Positions 43,654 through 52,999 of a DNA stretch of 64,000 bases are shown here, piece by piece. The notes below the pieces were generated by a model that was not told where the DNA came from, did not search any database, and saw nothing but the letters and a program-made list of their open reading frames with translations. The stretch is from contig NZ_NEJH01000010.1 of assembly GCF_002113025.1 (NCBI RefSeq), positions 62,001 through 126,000 of the forward strand, given 5' to 3'. A program made the position numbers and the translations under genes. How positions within the stretch are numbered: the stretch's first letter is position 1; every line of letters begins with the position of its first letter. The DNA comes from Pseudomonas sp. B28(2017) (lineage in GTDB: Bacteria; Pseudomonadota; Gammaproteobacteria; Pseudomonadales; Pseudomonadaceae).

Positions 43654-46600
43654 TCAGTGAACCGTGACCTGGCCCAGGACTGGCTTTTGTTCCATCGCCT
43701 GATGCTGCGGCACATACACTTGGGTGAATCGCACCGGTGGCAGGTTGAACTGCCCCTTCTGCGAGAAACGCACCAGATGCCGCAGACGCAATTCGCCACT
43801 CAAGGCGTCGACCGGAACGGCGTAAGCCATTTGTCCTGGTTCGAATCGCGCCTTCTCCAGCGCCGTTGGCTCGGTGCCAGCCTTGCCCATGAGCTTGATG
43901 CCCCAGGTCGTGCGTTCGACATCCGCGCCCGGTGGCAATGGCACTTCCAGCAGGCCATAGCGCAGCGGTCTGGCGGCTTTGCTGGTGACGATCACTTCGT
44001 CGAGATAAAGGTTATCGCTGGACAACGGCGCGTTGCCGACCGCTTCGAGCTTGAAGGTGAAGGCTTCATCCCCCGGCACCAGTCGCGACAGGCGACGGGT
44101 GATGGTCACGGCCATCGGATCGACCGCCGGCTGCCGGCTCCGGTAGCTCAATGCAGCACGCAGCGGACGCTCTTGCGCGCCGGTCAGCGACAACACGCCC
44201 GGCAACTGCGCGCCTTGCCACACCCAATAGGTTTCGCCAGTAGCGCCCTGTTCCGGCTTCCAGCCCTCGCCCGGCTTCAAAGCAACGGCCGGCGCGGCCT
44301 GCTCGATGCTGTGTTGCAGCCAGGTCAACGCCAACGCTCGTTCCAGCGTGGGTTGTTGTGGCAGCAAACGTTGCAGCAATGCCTGAACCTGCGTCTGATC
44401 GAAGGGTTGCTGCGGCAGGTTCAGTGCTTCGGCAAACGGCTGCGAACTGACCGCCAGACGCTGCTGCGCATCGCCCAGTTGTCGCTTGAAAGCGTCCGGT
44501 AGATTGACCTTCGACTGCTTGGCCAACGAGGCGGTCAAGACGCGTGCTGCGGCCAGGCCCAGCGCCGAATCCGGGTCGCTCATGACGAGGCTGTCTTCGC
44601 CATCCTCCAGCAGGTTGGCGGCATTACCCTCGCCGGCCTTCGCCAGATCGTCCATCAAACCGCTGAGCAAGGTGTTCACCGGTAATTGCATCTGTTTAGC
44701 GAACGACAGAATCAGCGCCCGCTGCAACAGCGGCGTGTTGTTCGCCTGTTTGGCGTAGACCTCCAGCACCCGCTGCCAATGCTCCGGCGGCAGGCTCAGT
44801 TCCAGCAGCTGGCTGGCGTGCCAGTCGGCGTAATAGGCGTAGGCGGTGAGGAATGCATCCGGCTCACCGTCCATGCCCCACCAGGTGAAGCATGCCGAAG
44901 GGCCGGCCATTTGTACCAGGCGCAGGCGACTGTTTTGCATGATCAGGCGCAAGCGATCGCGGATCTGTGGATTCGTCGCCAGCGTCGGGTAGGCGATGCT
45001 CAACGGCAACAGGTGACTGGCCGTCTGCTCGACGCCACCGTAGGGATAGCTCAACAGGTCGTCGAGGGCAGAACGGAACAACGCTTGCGGACTGTCATCC
45101 AGACGCAGGCGAATATCACTGGCGTCTGCCGGCAATGTCAGCGGTGTATCGCCGCCGCCCACTTCAAGACTCTGCGATTGTGTCACTTGCCAGCCTTCAC
45201 CGGTTGCGGTCAGGTGCACCGCGAGGGTATCAGCGGTTTTGCCGTCCTGTACCAGCTCGGCGCTCCATTCGCCATTCGCCAGCTCAAAGGCCGGCAACGG
45301 GATGTAATTGATGCCGCTGTTCAAGGTCAACGGCACGCGCTGTTCGTTGCCGGCGTAATGAGTCACCAGTTCGGCCTTGACCGGTTTCTCGGCCTGGCTG
45401 AACGCAAATACGCCGAGGTCCGGTTTGTCGCCTGCGCGGAATCGGCTCGGTCCGCTCCACTTCAAGTACAGCGGTTTTTCCGAGCGTACGAATTGCTTCT
45501 TCTGCCCGACCTGACCGTCATCGGCAATGGCCCTGGCGGTGATGCGCCAGCGGGTCAGGGAATCGGGCATCTTGAAGGTGAAGCGGGTTTTGCCATTGGC
45601 ATCGGTCAGCAATTCAGGTTGCCACGCAGCCGTGTCGACGTCCTCGCGACGCGGCCGCTCGAGTACCTTCACACCGCGCTCACTGCGATTGGCTTTGCCC
45701 GGTGCACCGGGGCTGCCCGGCAAGGCGACGTCATAACTGATGAACGACAGACTGGCGCTGGTGCGCACGTTATTGCGCCGTGGGTGATAGAAGAACTGGT
45801 CGATGCTCGGCGCGACTTCAGGTTGCAGGGCGTAGACCATTTCGTCGACCACGCTGACCGTCAGGTGCGCGGGCATCGGCTTGCCGGCGAACCGGGTGGT
45901 CAGGTCCACCGAGACGGTTTCACCCGGCTGATAGGTTTCCTTATCAGTGGCGATGGCCACGTCGATCTGTGGCGTTATCACCTTGATGCCGGCGTTCTGG
46001 AAGCTGTACTGGCCGCCCTTGGTGTACAGCACCGAGAAGGTCAGGTTCGGTGCGAAACCGTCCTTCACCAGGATGCGCGCGCGGTATTGGGTATCGCTGA
46101 GTTTTTCCATCTTCAGCCAGTCGCCGCCCCTGGCCAGCAACGCAGTCGCCTCGACCTTGTCCCGCTCCAGCGACAGCAAGGCATCGTTGACCGGCTCCGG
46201 GAAAGTGATCAACGCCAGCGCTTCATCGCCGGCCTGGTACTCGGGTTTATCGAGGACGATTTCAACCGTGCCAGGTACGGCTTTGACACCTTCGCCGGTA
46301 ACCGAATGCCCGGTGGCGCCGACCACACGACCGTGGTCATCCTTGAGCGTCAGGTTGTAGGTGCCCGGCCGGTCAAAGGCCAGGGTGAAACTCTGGTCGG
46401 TTGCCGCGAGCTTGCCTTCGCCGGTGCTCTGGTCCTCCAGGCGCACCCAGCCGTAACTGCCAGGCGCAACGGCTTCGACCTGCTCGCCTTCGCGGGTATA
46501 GCTGAAGGCAACCTTGTCACCCACCGCGCTGAAGCGCCGGGGGGCACTCAAGCGGAAATTTGCCGCACCGCGGTCGATGAGGATTTCCTTGGTGGTCTTG

Positions 46601-48219
46601 ACCCGATACGCCGCGCCATCGCTGGCAAACACCGTGAGCATGTAGCGACTCGGTTTGTCGGCGGCCGGCAAATCGAGGGACGCATTGCCCTTGGCATCGG
46701 TGGTCAGTTCGGTACTGGTCAGTTCCACCGGAAATTGCCCGAGGTATTGCAGTTCGTTGTCGACCATCGACAGCTGTTGAGCGCGCAGACTCAGGTTCAA
46801 TTTTGCATTGGCCACCGGTTTTCCGTCCGGGTACAGCAGCACCAGGTTGCCCTTGACCGGTTCGCCGGTACGGTAATCCTGTTTGGCCAGAGTGAGCGAA
46901 ATCTCGAAGTGCGGCTTGATGTATTCAGCGACGCGCAAGGCGCTGCTGTAGGCCTGATCCCTGTAGTTGAAACGCAGCTCATAACCTCCGGCCACAGCGT
47001 TGTCCGGCAACTCGAAACGGCCCTGGGTGCCGGCCCTGGAATCGAGCTTCAGATCGAGGGATTGCAGCGCCGTGCCGGTCGCATCGAGTACGGTCACGTT
47101 GACGTCGGCAGCGGTTGGCTGCACCGAGTCCCGTGCGTTCTTGAATTCACGTCCGACGATTTTCAGCGACACCCAATCCCCCGGCCGATACAGCGGCCGG
47201 TCGGTGAAGGCATAAAGTTTGGTGTCGTATATTTCGCTGTCGTAGTAGAAGTTCTCGGAGACGAACACCCCGCCCTCTTCGTCTTCGCCGATCACGAACG
47301 AACGCTCGGGGCTGACGTGTTTCAGGCGCAGCAAGCCGTCGCTATCCGTGGCGCCGCTGCTCATCACGCCGAGGCCATCGGTCCACAGCACATTGACCTT
47401 CGGCACCGAGCTGCCTTCGTGTTTGCGCGCAGCCCACACCAGCAATTCGTCACTGGCAATCTTGCTCACCGCCACGGTGTTGGAGACGAACACCATGGTC
47501 GTCGCGCGGTACTTGCCGATCAGCGCTTCCACCAGATAAAGACCCGGCTTGAGATTGCCCAGCGGGATGTACACGTTGCCCGGCGCGACGCTGACGAATT
47601 CACTGGAAGAACCGGCCAGGTTCACCCCGTCAGGTGGCTGGATCGGCTTGGCCTGCCACAGCGGATAACGGAACTGGCTGACCACCGGTAAACCCGGTAT
47701 CAGCGCGAATTGCGGCTGTGCATCGTAGGGCGTTGGCGCGGCCATCGCATTGCCCATCTTCAGTTCCGGCACTTCCTCGGTGACTTGTTTACGCGACTCG
47801 TAGGAAAACGCCCGCTGCATCACCCGACGGGATTTGCGATACCAGTTGTCCCACAGGTAAGCGAGGGTGTTGGACAGACCTTCACCCTTGAACTGGCCAT
47901 CGCTGACCACCCGATGCAGGTTCTTCTGGCGCTTGAGAAAATCCAGCGGTTTGTCGATGCGATACACCCGAATGTCGGCACCGCCGTAGGGTTCCATACG
48001 GAAGCGGCGATAGTCGCGGCCCGGCGCTTCAAGGCGCACCATCGCCTGTTCATCGCTGGCAAAACTGCTGTCGGCCAGCAGGAAAAAACTCTCGCCGGCC
48101 ACCGGCGTGTAACCGCTGGGTGCAACGGAATCGTCCGCACGGACCACCGACACGGACAACAACAGGACTAGCAGCAACGGCAATTTCGAGCACAGGCGCA
48201 GCATGCGGGCACCGGTCAT
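43654..48219 (-). CDS. magD: Bacterial alpha-2-macroglobulin, thioester-less (MagD/YfaS type)
   Basis: The 1521-residue periplasmic protein has a signal at residues 1-35, repeated MG beta-sandwich domains, a bait-region-like stretch, and the A2M core DSLTRWRITARAIADDGQVG. The helical TED domain follows at about 1055-1350. At the position of the thioester CLEQ it has GVEQ (YPYGGVEQTAS, Gly1062), so no thioester can form. Such proteins trap proteases that breach the outer membrane. The ATG overlapping the magC stop (ATGA) is the chosen start. By order it is P. aeruginosa magD and E. coli yfaS. Confidence 0.92.
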   Translation of the reverse strand: MTGARMLRLCSKLPLLLVLLLSVSVVRADDSVAPSGYTPVAGESFFLLADSSFASDEQAMVRLEAPGRDYRRFRMEPYGGADIRVYRIDKPLDFLKRQKNLHRVVSDGQFKGEGLSNTLAYLWDNWYRKSRRVMQRAFSYESRKQVTEEVPELKMGNAMAAPTPYDAQPQFALIPGLPVVSQFRYPLWQAKPIQPPDGVNLAGSSSEFVSVAPGNVYIPLGNLKPGLYLVEALIGKYRATTMVFVSNTVAVSKIASDELLVWAARKHEGSSVPKVNVLWTDGLGVMSSGATDSDGLLRLKHVSPERSFVIGEDEEGGVFVSENFYYDSEIYDTKLYAFTDRPLYRPGDWVSLKIVGREFKNARDSVQPTAADVNVTVLDATGTALQSLDLKLDSRAGTQGRFELPDNAVAGGYELRFNYRDQAYSSALRVAEYIKPHFEISLTLAKQDYRTGEPVKGNLVLLYPDGKPVANAKLNLSLRAQQLSMVDNELQYLGQFPVELTSTELTTDAKGNASLDLPAADKPSRYMLTVFASDGAAYRVKTTKEILIDRGAANFRLSAPRRFSAVGDKVAFSYTREGEQVEAVAPGSYGWVRLEDQSTGEGKLAATDQSFTLAFDRPGTYNLTLKDDHGRVVGATGHSVTGEGVKAVPGTVEIVLDKPEYQAGDEALALITFPEPVNDALLSLERDKVEATALLARGGDWLKMEKLSDTQYRARILVKDGFAPNLTFSVLYTKGGQYSFQNAGIKVITPQIDVAIATDKETYQPGETVSVDLTTRFAGKPMPAHLTVSVVDEMVYALQPEVAPSIDQFFYHPRRNNVRTSASLSFISYDVALPGSPGAPGKANRSERGVKVLERPRREDVDTAAWQPELLTDANGKTRFTFKMPDSLTRWRITARAIADDGQVGQKKQFVRSEKPLYLKWSGPSRFRAGDKPDLGVFAFSQAEKPVKAELVTHYAGNEQRVPLTLNSGINYIPLPAFELANGEWSAELVQDGKTADTLAVHLTATGEGWQVTQSQSLEVGGGDTPLTLPADASDIRLRLDDSPQALFRSALDDLLSYPYGGVEQTASHLLPLSIAYPTLATNPQIRDRLRLIMQNSRLRLVQMAGPSACFTWWGMDGEPDAFLTAYAYYADWHASQLLELSLPPEHWQRVLEVYAKQANNTPLLQRALILSFAKQMQLPVNTLLSGLMDDLAKAGEGNAANLLEDGEDSLVMSDPDSALGLAAARVLTASLAKQSKVNLPDAFKRQLGDAQQRLAVSSQPFAEALNLPQQPFDQTQVQALLQRLLPQQPTLERALALTWLQHSIEQAAPAVALKPGEGWKPEQGATGETYWVWQGAQLPGVLSLTGAQERPLRAALSYRSRQPAVDPMAVTITRRLSRLVPGDEAFTFKLEAVGNAPLSSDNLYLDEVIVTSKAARPLRYGLLEVPLPPGADVERTTWGIKLMGKAGTEPTALEKARFEPGQMAYAVPVDALSGELRLRHLVRFSQKGQFNLPPVRFTQVYVPQHQAMEQKPVLGQVTVH

Positions 48220-48854
48220 TGGGAGAGAAAATTCAGTCGATAGACGCCGATGAAGTTGGGGTTGGCTGCGTCGGGTATCCATCGGGTGTCCTTCCATGTC
48301 ATGAGTTGCTGCAGGCTTGCCGAACGCATGCCGTTGTCGGTGGGTGTGGTGGTGCCGGTGTGATAGGCGATGTAACGGCCCATCCAGATCATCAGGTGCT
48401 GTTCGTCACCCTGATCGAAAAACATCAGGTCGCCAGGGCGTGCCTGGGCCACATCGCGGCTGACCAGATGGCTGTTGAACTGGATCAATTTGATCGCATT
48501 GACGTACGGCCCGACCTTGCCGCCGCCCTGCTGCCATTGCTGGGCGAGACCGCGTTGAGCATCACTCAATCGCAGCTCCGGCGGCAGGTAGCGATTGGAC
48601 AGGCCATTGCTGCGCAGCCATTTGTCGTCATGGACTTTCAGCGCTTCGTTAGCAGCGAAGCGCACCAGCCCGGCGCAGTCTTGCTGATACCAACGCGGGC
48701 TCGGGCCCTGGCTCAGTTGCTCCTGGGCAATGCGCACGAACCAGGCGCGGAATACCTGGGACTGCTGTGGGTCGAGCGGTGGTGTCTCAACGGCTCGGGC
48801 GCCCGCGCTCAGCAATAACGCCAGCAGGCCGAGACTGCGGATCAATGCCGTCAC
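48216..48854 (-). CDS. magC: MagC-like DUF1175 protein, NlpC/P60-like
   Basis: The 212-residue secreted protein starts at a GTG overlapping the magB stop (GTGA), with signal TALIRSLGLLALLLSAGARA. The pattern is NlpC/P60-like: Cys60 in YQQDCAGLVRFA, then RPGDLMFFDQGDEQHLMIWM with His153, and His165 in YIAYHTG. That suggests a cysteine peptidase or amidase fold acting on peptidoglycan, which I infer from motifs only. It matches E. coli YfaT (DUF1175). The following magD start overlaps its stop. Confidence 0.82.
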   Translation of the reverse strand: MTALIRSLGLLALLLSAGARAVETPPLDPQQSQVFRAWFVRIAQEQLSQGPSPRWYQQDCAGLVRFAANEALKVHDDKWLRSNGLSNRYLPPELRLSDAQRGLAQQWQQGGGKVGPYVNAIKLIQFNSHLVSRDVAQARPGDLMFFDQGDEQHLMIWMGRYIAYHTGTTTPTDNGMRSASLQQLMTWKDTRWIPDAANPNFIGVYRLNFLSQ

Positions 48855-50563
48855 AGGGCTTTCCACTCCAGCGGCAGCCACTGCCAGTGGCCGTCGGGCT
48901 CGCTGCCCTCAGGCAAGGTCAGAGCGTATTTACCGTAGCCGCCGAGCTTGCGCAGTTTCGGGATCAGCCAGGTTTGCGCGGCGTTGTAGAACACTGGTTC
49001 CATGTCCTGGGGCAGGCTGTCGAGGGTTTCCTGCTGCATCAGTTGCGCCATGGAATCCGGGCCGAAATAGACCGGCATCAGCAGGTCTTTGGGCACCACG
49101 TCGGCCATCGGCGGGAAGCGTTTGTCGAGGGTGCCGAGGGCCTTGTCCACAAGCTTGTCGTCGAGGGAAAACAGCAACGTTGAACCGTGGCGCACCAAGC
49201 TGACTTTCATGAACGCCTTGCCGGTGATAGCGTCGGGGTTTTCGGCCTCTTTGGCCACATAGGGACCGAAACTGGAGCTGACCTGGCGTTGCCACTGGCG
49301 GCTCTGGCCTGCCTGTTTTTCCACCACCGGGAAGGCACCGTCTTCGACGTTGTTCTCGTAAGCACCGACCATCGAGCCGAACAGTTTGCCCAAATCGCCA
49401 TCGAGTTTGCCGCTGTCGTCACCGTTGAGGCTGGCCACCAGCAAGGGCGTGTACAACCGTGAATCGGCATACCAGCACAGGCCCGCCGCGCCCGCCATGT
49501 GCTCTGTCAGCGCCTGGGCTACCTTCTCCTCGGCACCGAGTTTGACCAGCAGCGGTTTCTGTTGTTCGGCCGCCAGCGGCAACGCTACGCAAGCGCTGGC
49601 CCCCATGGGCATGGCTTGCCAGATCGGTTTGAAATCGAAGTCCGGCTGATTCTCCAGTTCATCCATGGCCAGAAAGCTGTGCCAGCCCTTGTCGTCCATG
49701 TCGAAGCGCAGGCCGGCGAAGTTCGGGATAAAACGCTGGTAACCCATGGCCAACACGCTGGCATTCACCGACAGGCGCTGTTTCACTTGCGGCTCACGAG
49801 GCACCAGGCCGAAGGCTTCGGGAAACAGTTTTTCGCCATTGAGCAGCGCAGCAATGGCCGTGGTCGACACGCTGCCCGGTTCCTCCGTTGCACCGCTTTG
49901 CGGATCGTAGAGTTTCGCCGGATTGGACAGAACTACCAGTTTGTCGCCATGGGACGCGAAAAGCAGCGCCTTGCTGGCGTTGTAATTGAGTTGATAGAGC
50001 GCCACGCCTTCGATACCGACCTTCAGGTCAGCGACTTTGCTCAGCTGCGAGTCGTCCAGCGCCACTTTGGCCAGCGGCTCCAGCACCTTGGCCAGCCCGC
50101 CGCGATCCATCACCAGCAGGAAATCCTTGAGCCGCCCATCCGCCCCGCGCCACAACGCCACGTCGGCAGGCTGATCGAACAACTGCTCGATCAAGGTGTC
50201 CTGCAGTTTCAGGTCGTGCTCGTAGATGATCCGCCGCAGGCTGCCGATCAACCCCAGGCGATCGGCGTGGTTTTCGTAATAGAAAACGAATTCTTCGGTC
50301 AGGGTTTCCTTGAGGAACGGCACTGCCAACAGGTCTTTGGGCAATTGGCTCAAGGAATGGGTTTCCAGCAGGCCATCAGGGCGACTCATACCCAGTTTGT
50401 CACTGGCCAACGCAGGCGCCGGGGCCTTGGGCTTGTGCATGAACCACCCGATCCCGCCGGCCACGACAACGACCAGGCATAACCCGATCAGCAACGTCGG
50501 CCAATGCAGAGAAGATTTGGCCGCGGGGGCGCCAGCGGCTGGGGTAACAGTGCTATCACTCAT
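48851..50563 (-). CDS. magB: MagB-like DUF2138 protein
   Basis: A 570-residue protein with a single N-terminal membrane helix (WPTLLIGLCLVVVVAGGIGWFM) after a short cytoplasmic tail, so it is anchored in the inner membrane with a large periplasmic domain. It has the DUF2138 pattern GLLETHSLSQLPKDLLAVPF and FLLVMDRGGLAKVLEPLAKV. Function is unknown; in P. aeruginosa the product is reported to associate with MagD. It begins 40 bases after magA and overlaps magC by four bases. Confidence 0.85.
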   Translation of the reverse strand: MSDSTVTPAAGAPAAKSSLHWPTLLIGLCLVVVVAGGIGWFMHKPKAPAPALASDKLGMSRPDGLLETHSLSQLPKDLLAVPFLKETLTEEFVFYYENHADRLGLIGSLRRIIYEHDLKLQDTLIEQLFDQPADVALWRGADGRLKDFLLVMDRGGLAKVLEPLAKVALDDSQLSKVADLKVGIEGVALYQLNYNASKALLFASHGDKLVVLSNPAKLYDPQSGATEEPGSVSTTAIAALLNGEKLFPEAFGLVPREPQVKQRLSVNASVLAMGYQRFIPNFAGLRFDMDDKGWHSFLAMDELENQPDFDFKPIWQAMPMGASACVALPLAAEQQKPLLVKLGAEEKVAQALTEHMAGAAGLCWYADSRLYTPLLVASLNGDDSGKLDGDLGKLFGSMVGAYENNVEDGAFPVVEKQAGQSRQWQRQVSSSFGPYVAKEAENPDAITGKAFMKVSLVRHGSTLLFSLDDKLVDKALGTLDKRFPPMADVVPKDLLMPVYFGPDSMAQLMQQETLDSLPQDMEPVFYNAAQTWLIPKLRKLGGYGKYALTLPEGSEPDGHWQWLPLEWKAL

Positions 50564-50602
50564 GTTCACAAAACCCGATGTTCATCCGTTGAGCGGGGAT
50601 GC

Positions 50603-51394
50603 TTAGTAGTTGAAAGTCTTGACCAGCAGCAGGTCGCCGATTGCGCGCAAGGGCACGATGAACGTCTCGCGTTTTTCATCGACGGTGTTTTCGTTGAGCA
50701 CCAGATTGATCTGCGAGGTGATCACCTCGTTCTGGTTGCTGGTCTCATCGAAGTTATAGCCGCCGCTGCCGAAGTTGCCCCAATAGTTCACGTAAACCAG
50801 ATAGGTGCCACGCAGCGGTGCGGTCATGGTGAACATTTCCGGACCCGGGCCATCGACGCCGTCAGGGTCGAGGCCGCCGCCATTGGTCAAGGCCGGGTGC
50901 GCCCAGAAGGCATGCTGGCCATCGGGCGTGACGATGTGCAGGTCGAGCTCTGCCTTCGGATCGTCCCAGCCCAGCACCACGCGAATCTTTGCCGGCGTGC
51001 GCAGGTTGTTGGCTTCATAGAACTGGACACGCTTGAGGGACTGGCCTTCGGCGCTGCGGACTTCAACGCTGTTGGAACCGGCACCAAACGCATAGGGCCG
51101 GGCAAAACGCCCTTGCTCGTCGGTATAGAGATTCAGTGGATTGCCGTTGACCGCCAACGTGTGCGGCCCGCGCTGAGCGCCGATGGCCTTGAGTCGGCCC
51201 TCGATCATCGTGCGATTGCGCTGCACACCTCGGTCTATCGGCGGCGTGGGATAGGCGACTTGCGGGTTTTCGCCACGGTCCGGCAGGCCGTTGTAACGCC
51301 AGCCGCCCACCGGCTCCGACAACTCGGCATTCGGCGCGGCCAAAATCACCGGCGCGGTTGCCAACCCGATCAGCAGCAAAAGAAATGAGCGCAT
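50603..51394 (-). CDS. magA: MagA-like DUF2135 protein
   Basis: First gene of the cluster. The 263-residue secreted protein starts at MRSFLLLLIGLATAPVILAA, placed 6 bases after AGGAGG, and has a DUF2135 domain. Its acidic core VVLGWDDPKAELDLHIVTPDG mirrors that of magF, including YLVYVNYWGNFGSGGYN. Asp-rich loops of this kind suggest metal binding. The two DUF2135 genes bracket the operon and have diverged in sequence. Confidence 0.85.
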   Translation of the reverse strand: MRSFLLLLIGLATAPVILAAPNAELSEPVGGWRYNGLPDRGENPQVAYPTPPIDRGVQRNRTMIEGRLKAIGAQRGPHTLAVNGNPLNLYTDEQGRFARPYAFGAGSNSVEVRSAEGQSLKRVQFYEANNLRTPAKIRVVLGWDDPKAELDLHIVTPDGQHAFWAHPALTNGGGLDPDGVDGPGPEMFTMTAPLRGTYLVYVNYWGNFGSGGYNFDETSNQNEVITSQINLVLNENTVDEKRETFIVPLRAIGDLLLVKTFNY

Positions 51395-51718
51395 GTGACG
51401 CCTCCTGCCATGCATGACGAAACCTTGCGCCTGATCCTGGGCGCATTACAGATGTGGAGACTGCGTTTCGTCTGAAAGACCCCGTGACTACCGGGTCGTA
51501 TAGGGCTCGAAGGTTAGCCATTCGGGTGCTTATTAACAATCGGACGTGTCTCAAAGTGCGGATGGATTCACGACACGCGGTGGACGGTGAGCCGAATAGC
51601 CTTTCCAATCGGCTCATCCTCTCTAGAGCATCAAGTACAGTACCCGGTACCAGATCAAATACCCCGATGAGGCGTAAACCTGAGGCCTGACACCGATGCA
51701 CCAAACACCCCCGCTCAT

Positions 51719-51747
51719 TTGCCCATAAACCCCCTATCTGCTAGTGT
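51719..51747 (+). promoter_or_regulatory. Candidate promoter of xseB-ispA-dxs
   Basis: TTGCCC and TAGTGT are separated by 17 bases and lie 35 bases before the xseB ATG. Both hexamers are moderate matches. Confidence 0.4.
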
Positions 51748-51751
51748 CGCG

Positions 51752-51770
51752 CCGGTTTAACGTCAACCGG
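51752..51770 (+). repeat. Leader hairpin before xseB
   Basis: CCGGTT-N7-AACCGG pairs over 6 bp, ending 11 bases before the ATG, so it could mask or border the ribosome site of xseB. Confidence 0.4.
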
Positions 51771-51781
51771 AAATCGCCGCC

Positions 51782-52024
51782 ATGGCCCGCAAAAAAGCTG
51801 CACTGGATTTCGAACAGTCCCTCGCCGACCTGCAAACGCTGGTGGAGCGTCTGGAGAATGGCGAATTGTCGCTGGAGGACTCGCTGGCCGCTTTCGAGCA
51901 AGGCATTGGTCTGACCCGCGATTGCCAGGCGGCGCTAGCCCAGGCCGAACAAAAGGTCCAGGTGCTGCTCGAGCGTGATGGCGAGTTGGCCGAGGAACCC
52001 TTCGACGCGGATCAGCCAGAATGA
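51782..52024 (+). CDS. xseB: Exodeoxyribonuclease VII small subunit
   Basis: The 80-residue XseB binds XseA to form exonuclease VII, a single-strand nuclease; xseA is not in the window. The family motif is FEQSLADLQTLVERLENGELSLEDSLAAFEQGI. The ATG overlap with ispA (ATGA) couples them. xseB-ispA-dxs order is conserved in gamma-proteobacteria. Confidence 0.97.
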   Translation: MARKKAALDFEQSLADLQTLVERLENGELSLEDSLAAFEQGIGLTRDCQAALAQAEQKVQVLLERDGELAEEPFDADQPE

Positions 52025-52908
52025 TTGCAGCGTACTCGGCCACCAGCCAGGCCCGCGTCAACGCAGCGCTGGAAACTCTGTTCACCGCACCCAGCCCCGA
52101 GCTGGCGCGGCTGTACGAAGCCATGCGCTACAGCGTGATGAATGGCGGCAAACGCGTGCGTCCACTGCTGGCCTATGCCGCGTGCGAAGCGTTGGGCGGC
52201 AAGGCCGAGCAAGCCAACGGTGCGGCCTGTGCGGTGGAATTGATCCACGCTTATTCGCTGGTGCATGACGATTTGCCGGCGATGGACGATGACGATCTGC
52301 GCCGTGGCCAGCCAACCACCCACAAGAAATTCGATGAAGCCTGCGCGATCCTCGCCGGTGACGGCTTGCAGAGCCTGGCCTTCAGCGCCCTGCTTGACCC
52401 ACGCCTGAGCGCGTCGGATGCCGAAATCCGCCTGCAAATGGTCAGCGCCCTGGCACTGGCGGCAGGCCCGGCGGGCATGGTCGGCGGTCAGGCCATCGAC
52501 CTCGGTTCGGTCGGTCTGAAGCTTGATCAGAAAGCCCTCGAGTACATGCACAGGCACAAGACCGGCGCGTTGATCGAGGTCAGCGTCAAGCTCGGTGCCC
52601 TGGCCAGCGGCCGTGCCGAGAAAGACGAACTCAAGTCCCTGCAGGCTTATGCACAGGCCATCGGTCTGGCATTCCAGGTGCAGGACGACATTCTCGACGT
52701 CGAAAGCGATACCGAAACCCTCGGCAAACGCCAGGGCGCCGACATTGCCCGGGACAAACCGACCTACCCGGCCCTGCTCGGCCTCGACGCAGCCAAAGCC
52801 TATGCCCTGGAGCTGCGCGACCAGGCCCTGCACGCCCTGCGACCGTTTGACGCAGCGGCCGAGCCGCTGCGTGATCTGGCCCGGTATATCGTCGATCGCC
52901 GCAGCTGA
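52021..52908 (+). CDS. ispA: Farnesyl diphosphate synthase
   Basis: IspA condenses IPP with DMAPP and GPP to FPP, precursor of undecaprenyl phosphate and ubiquinone chains. The 295-residue protein has the first Asp-rich motif VHDDLPAMDDDDLRRG with two residues inserted between the Asp pairs, as in type II bacterial FPP synthases, and the second, FQVQDDILDVESD. It starts within the xseB stop. A 91-base gap separates it from dxs. Confidence 0.97.
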   Translation: MIAAYSATSQARVNAALETLFTAPSPELARLYEAMRYSVMNGGKRVRPLLAYAACEALGGKAEQANGAACAVELIHAYSLVHDDLPAMDDDDLRRGQPTTHKKFDEACAILAGDGLQSLAFSALLDPRLSASDAEIRLQMVSALALAAGPAGMVGGQAIDLGSVGLKLDQKALEYMHRHKTGALIEVSVKLGALASGRAEKDELKSLQAYAQAIGLAFQVQDDILDVESDTETLGKRQGADIARDKPTYPALLGLDAAKAYALELRDQALHALRPFDAAAEPLRDLARYIVDRRS

Positions 52909-52999
52909 CGGCGAATCCGCCAAAAAAGACCAACGCGTGGGCAGGGGACGATGCATCAGGTAAACTGCCGCATCTTTTATACCTATAACGATTCGCCTG

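Larger units (their letters stand above)
51395..51781. other. Divergent intergenic region between magA and xseB
   Basis: About 390 bases with no convincing gene. It holds the inverted repeat GAGCCGA-N13-TCGGCTC (51589-51615), GACCC-N10-GGGTC near 51478-51497, and the xseB promoter and leader hairpin below. A TATACG hexamer on the minus strand near 51495 could serve mag, but no good -35 accompanies it. Confidence 0.5.

Noticed and set aside
44686..47691. Open frame of 1001 codons on the plus strand, antisense to magD
   Set aside because: It is a shadow of high-GC codon use in magD. Its translation is rich in His, Gln and Arg, has no domain, and lacks a ribosome site.
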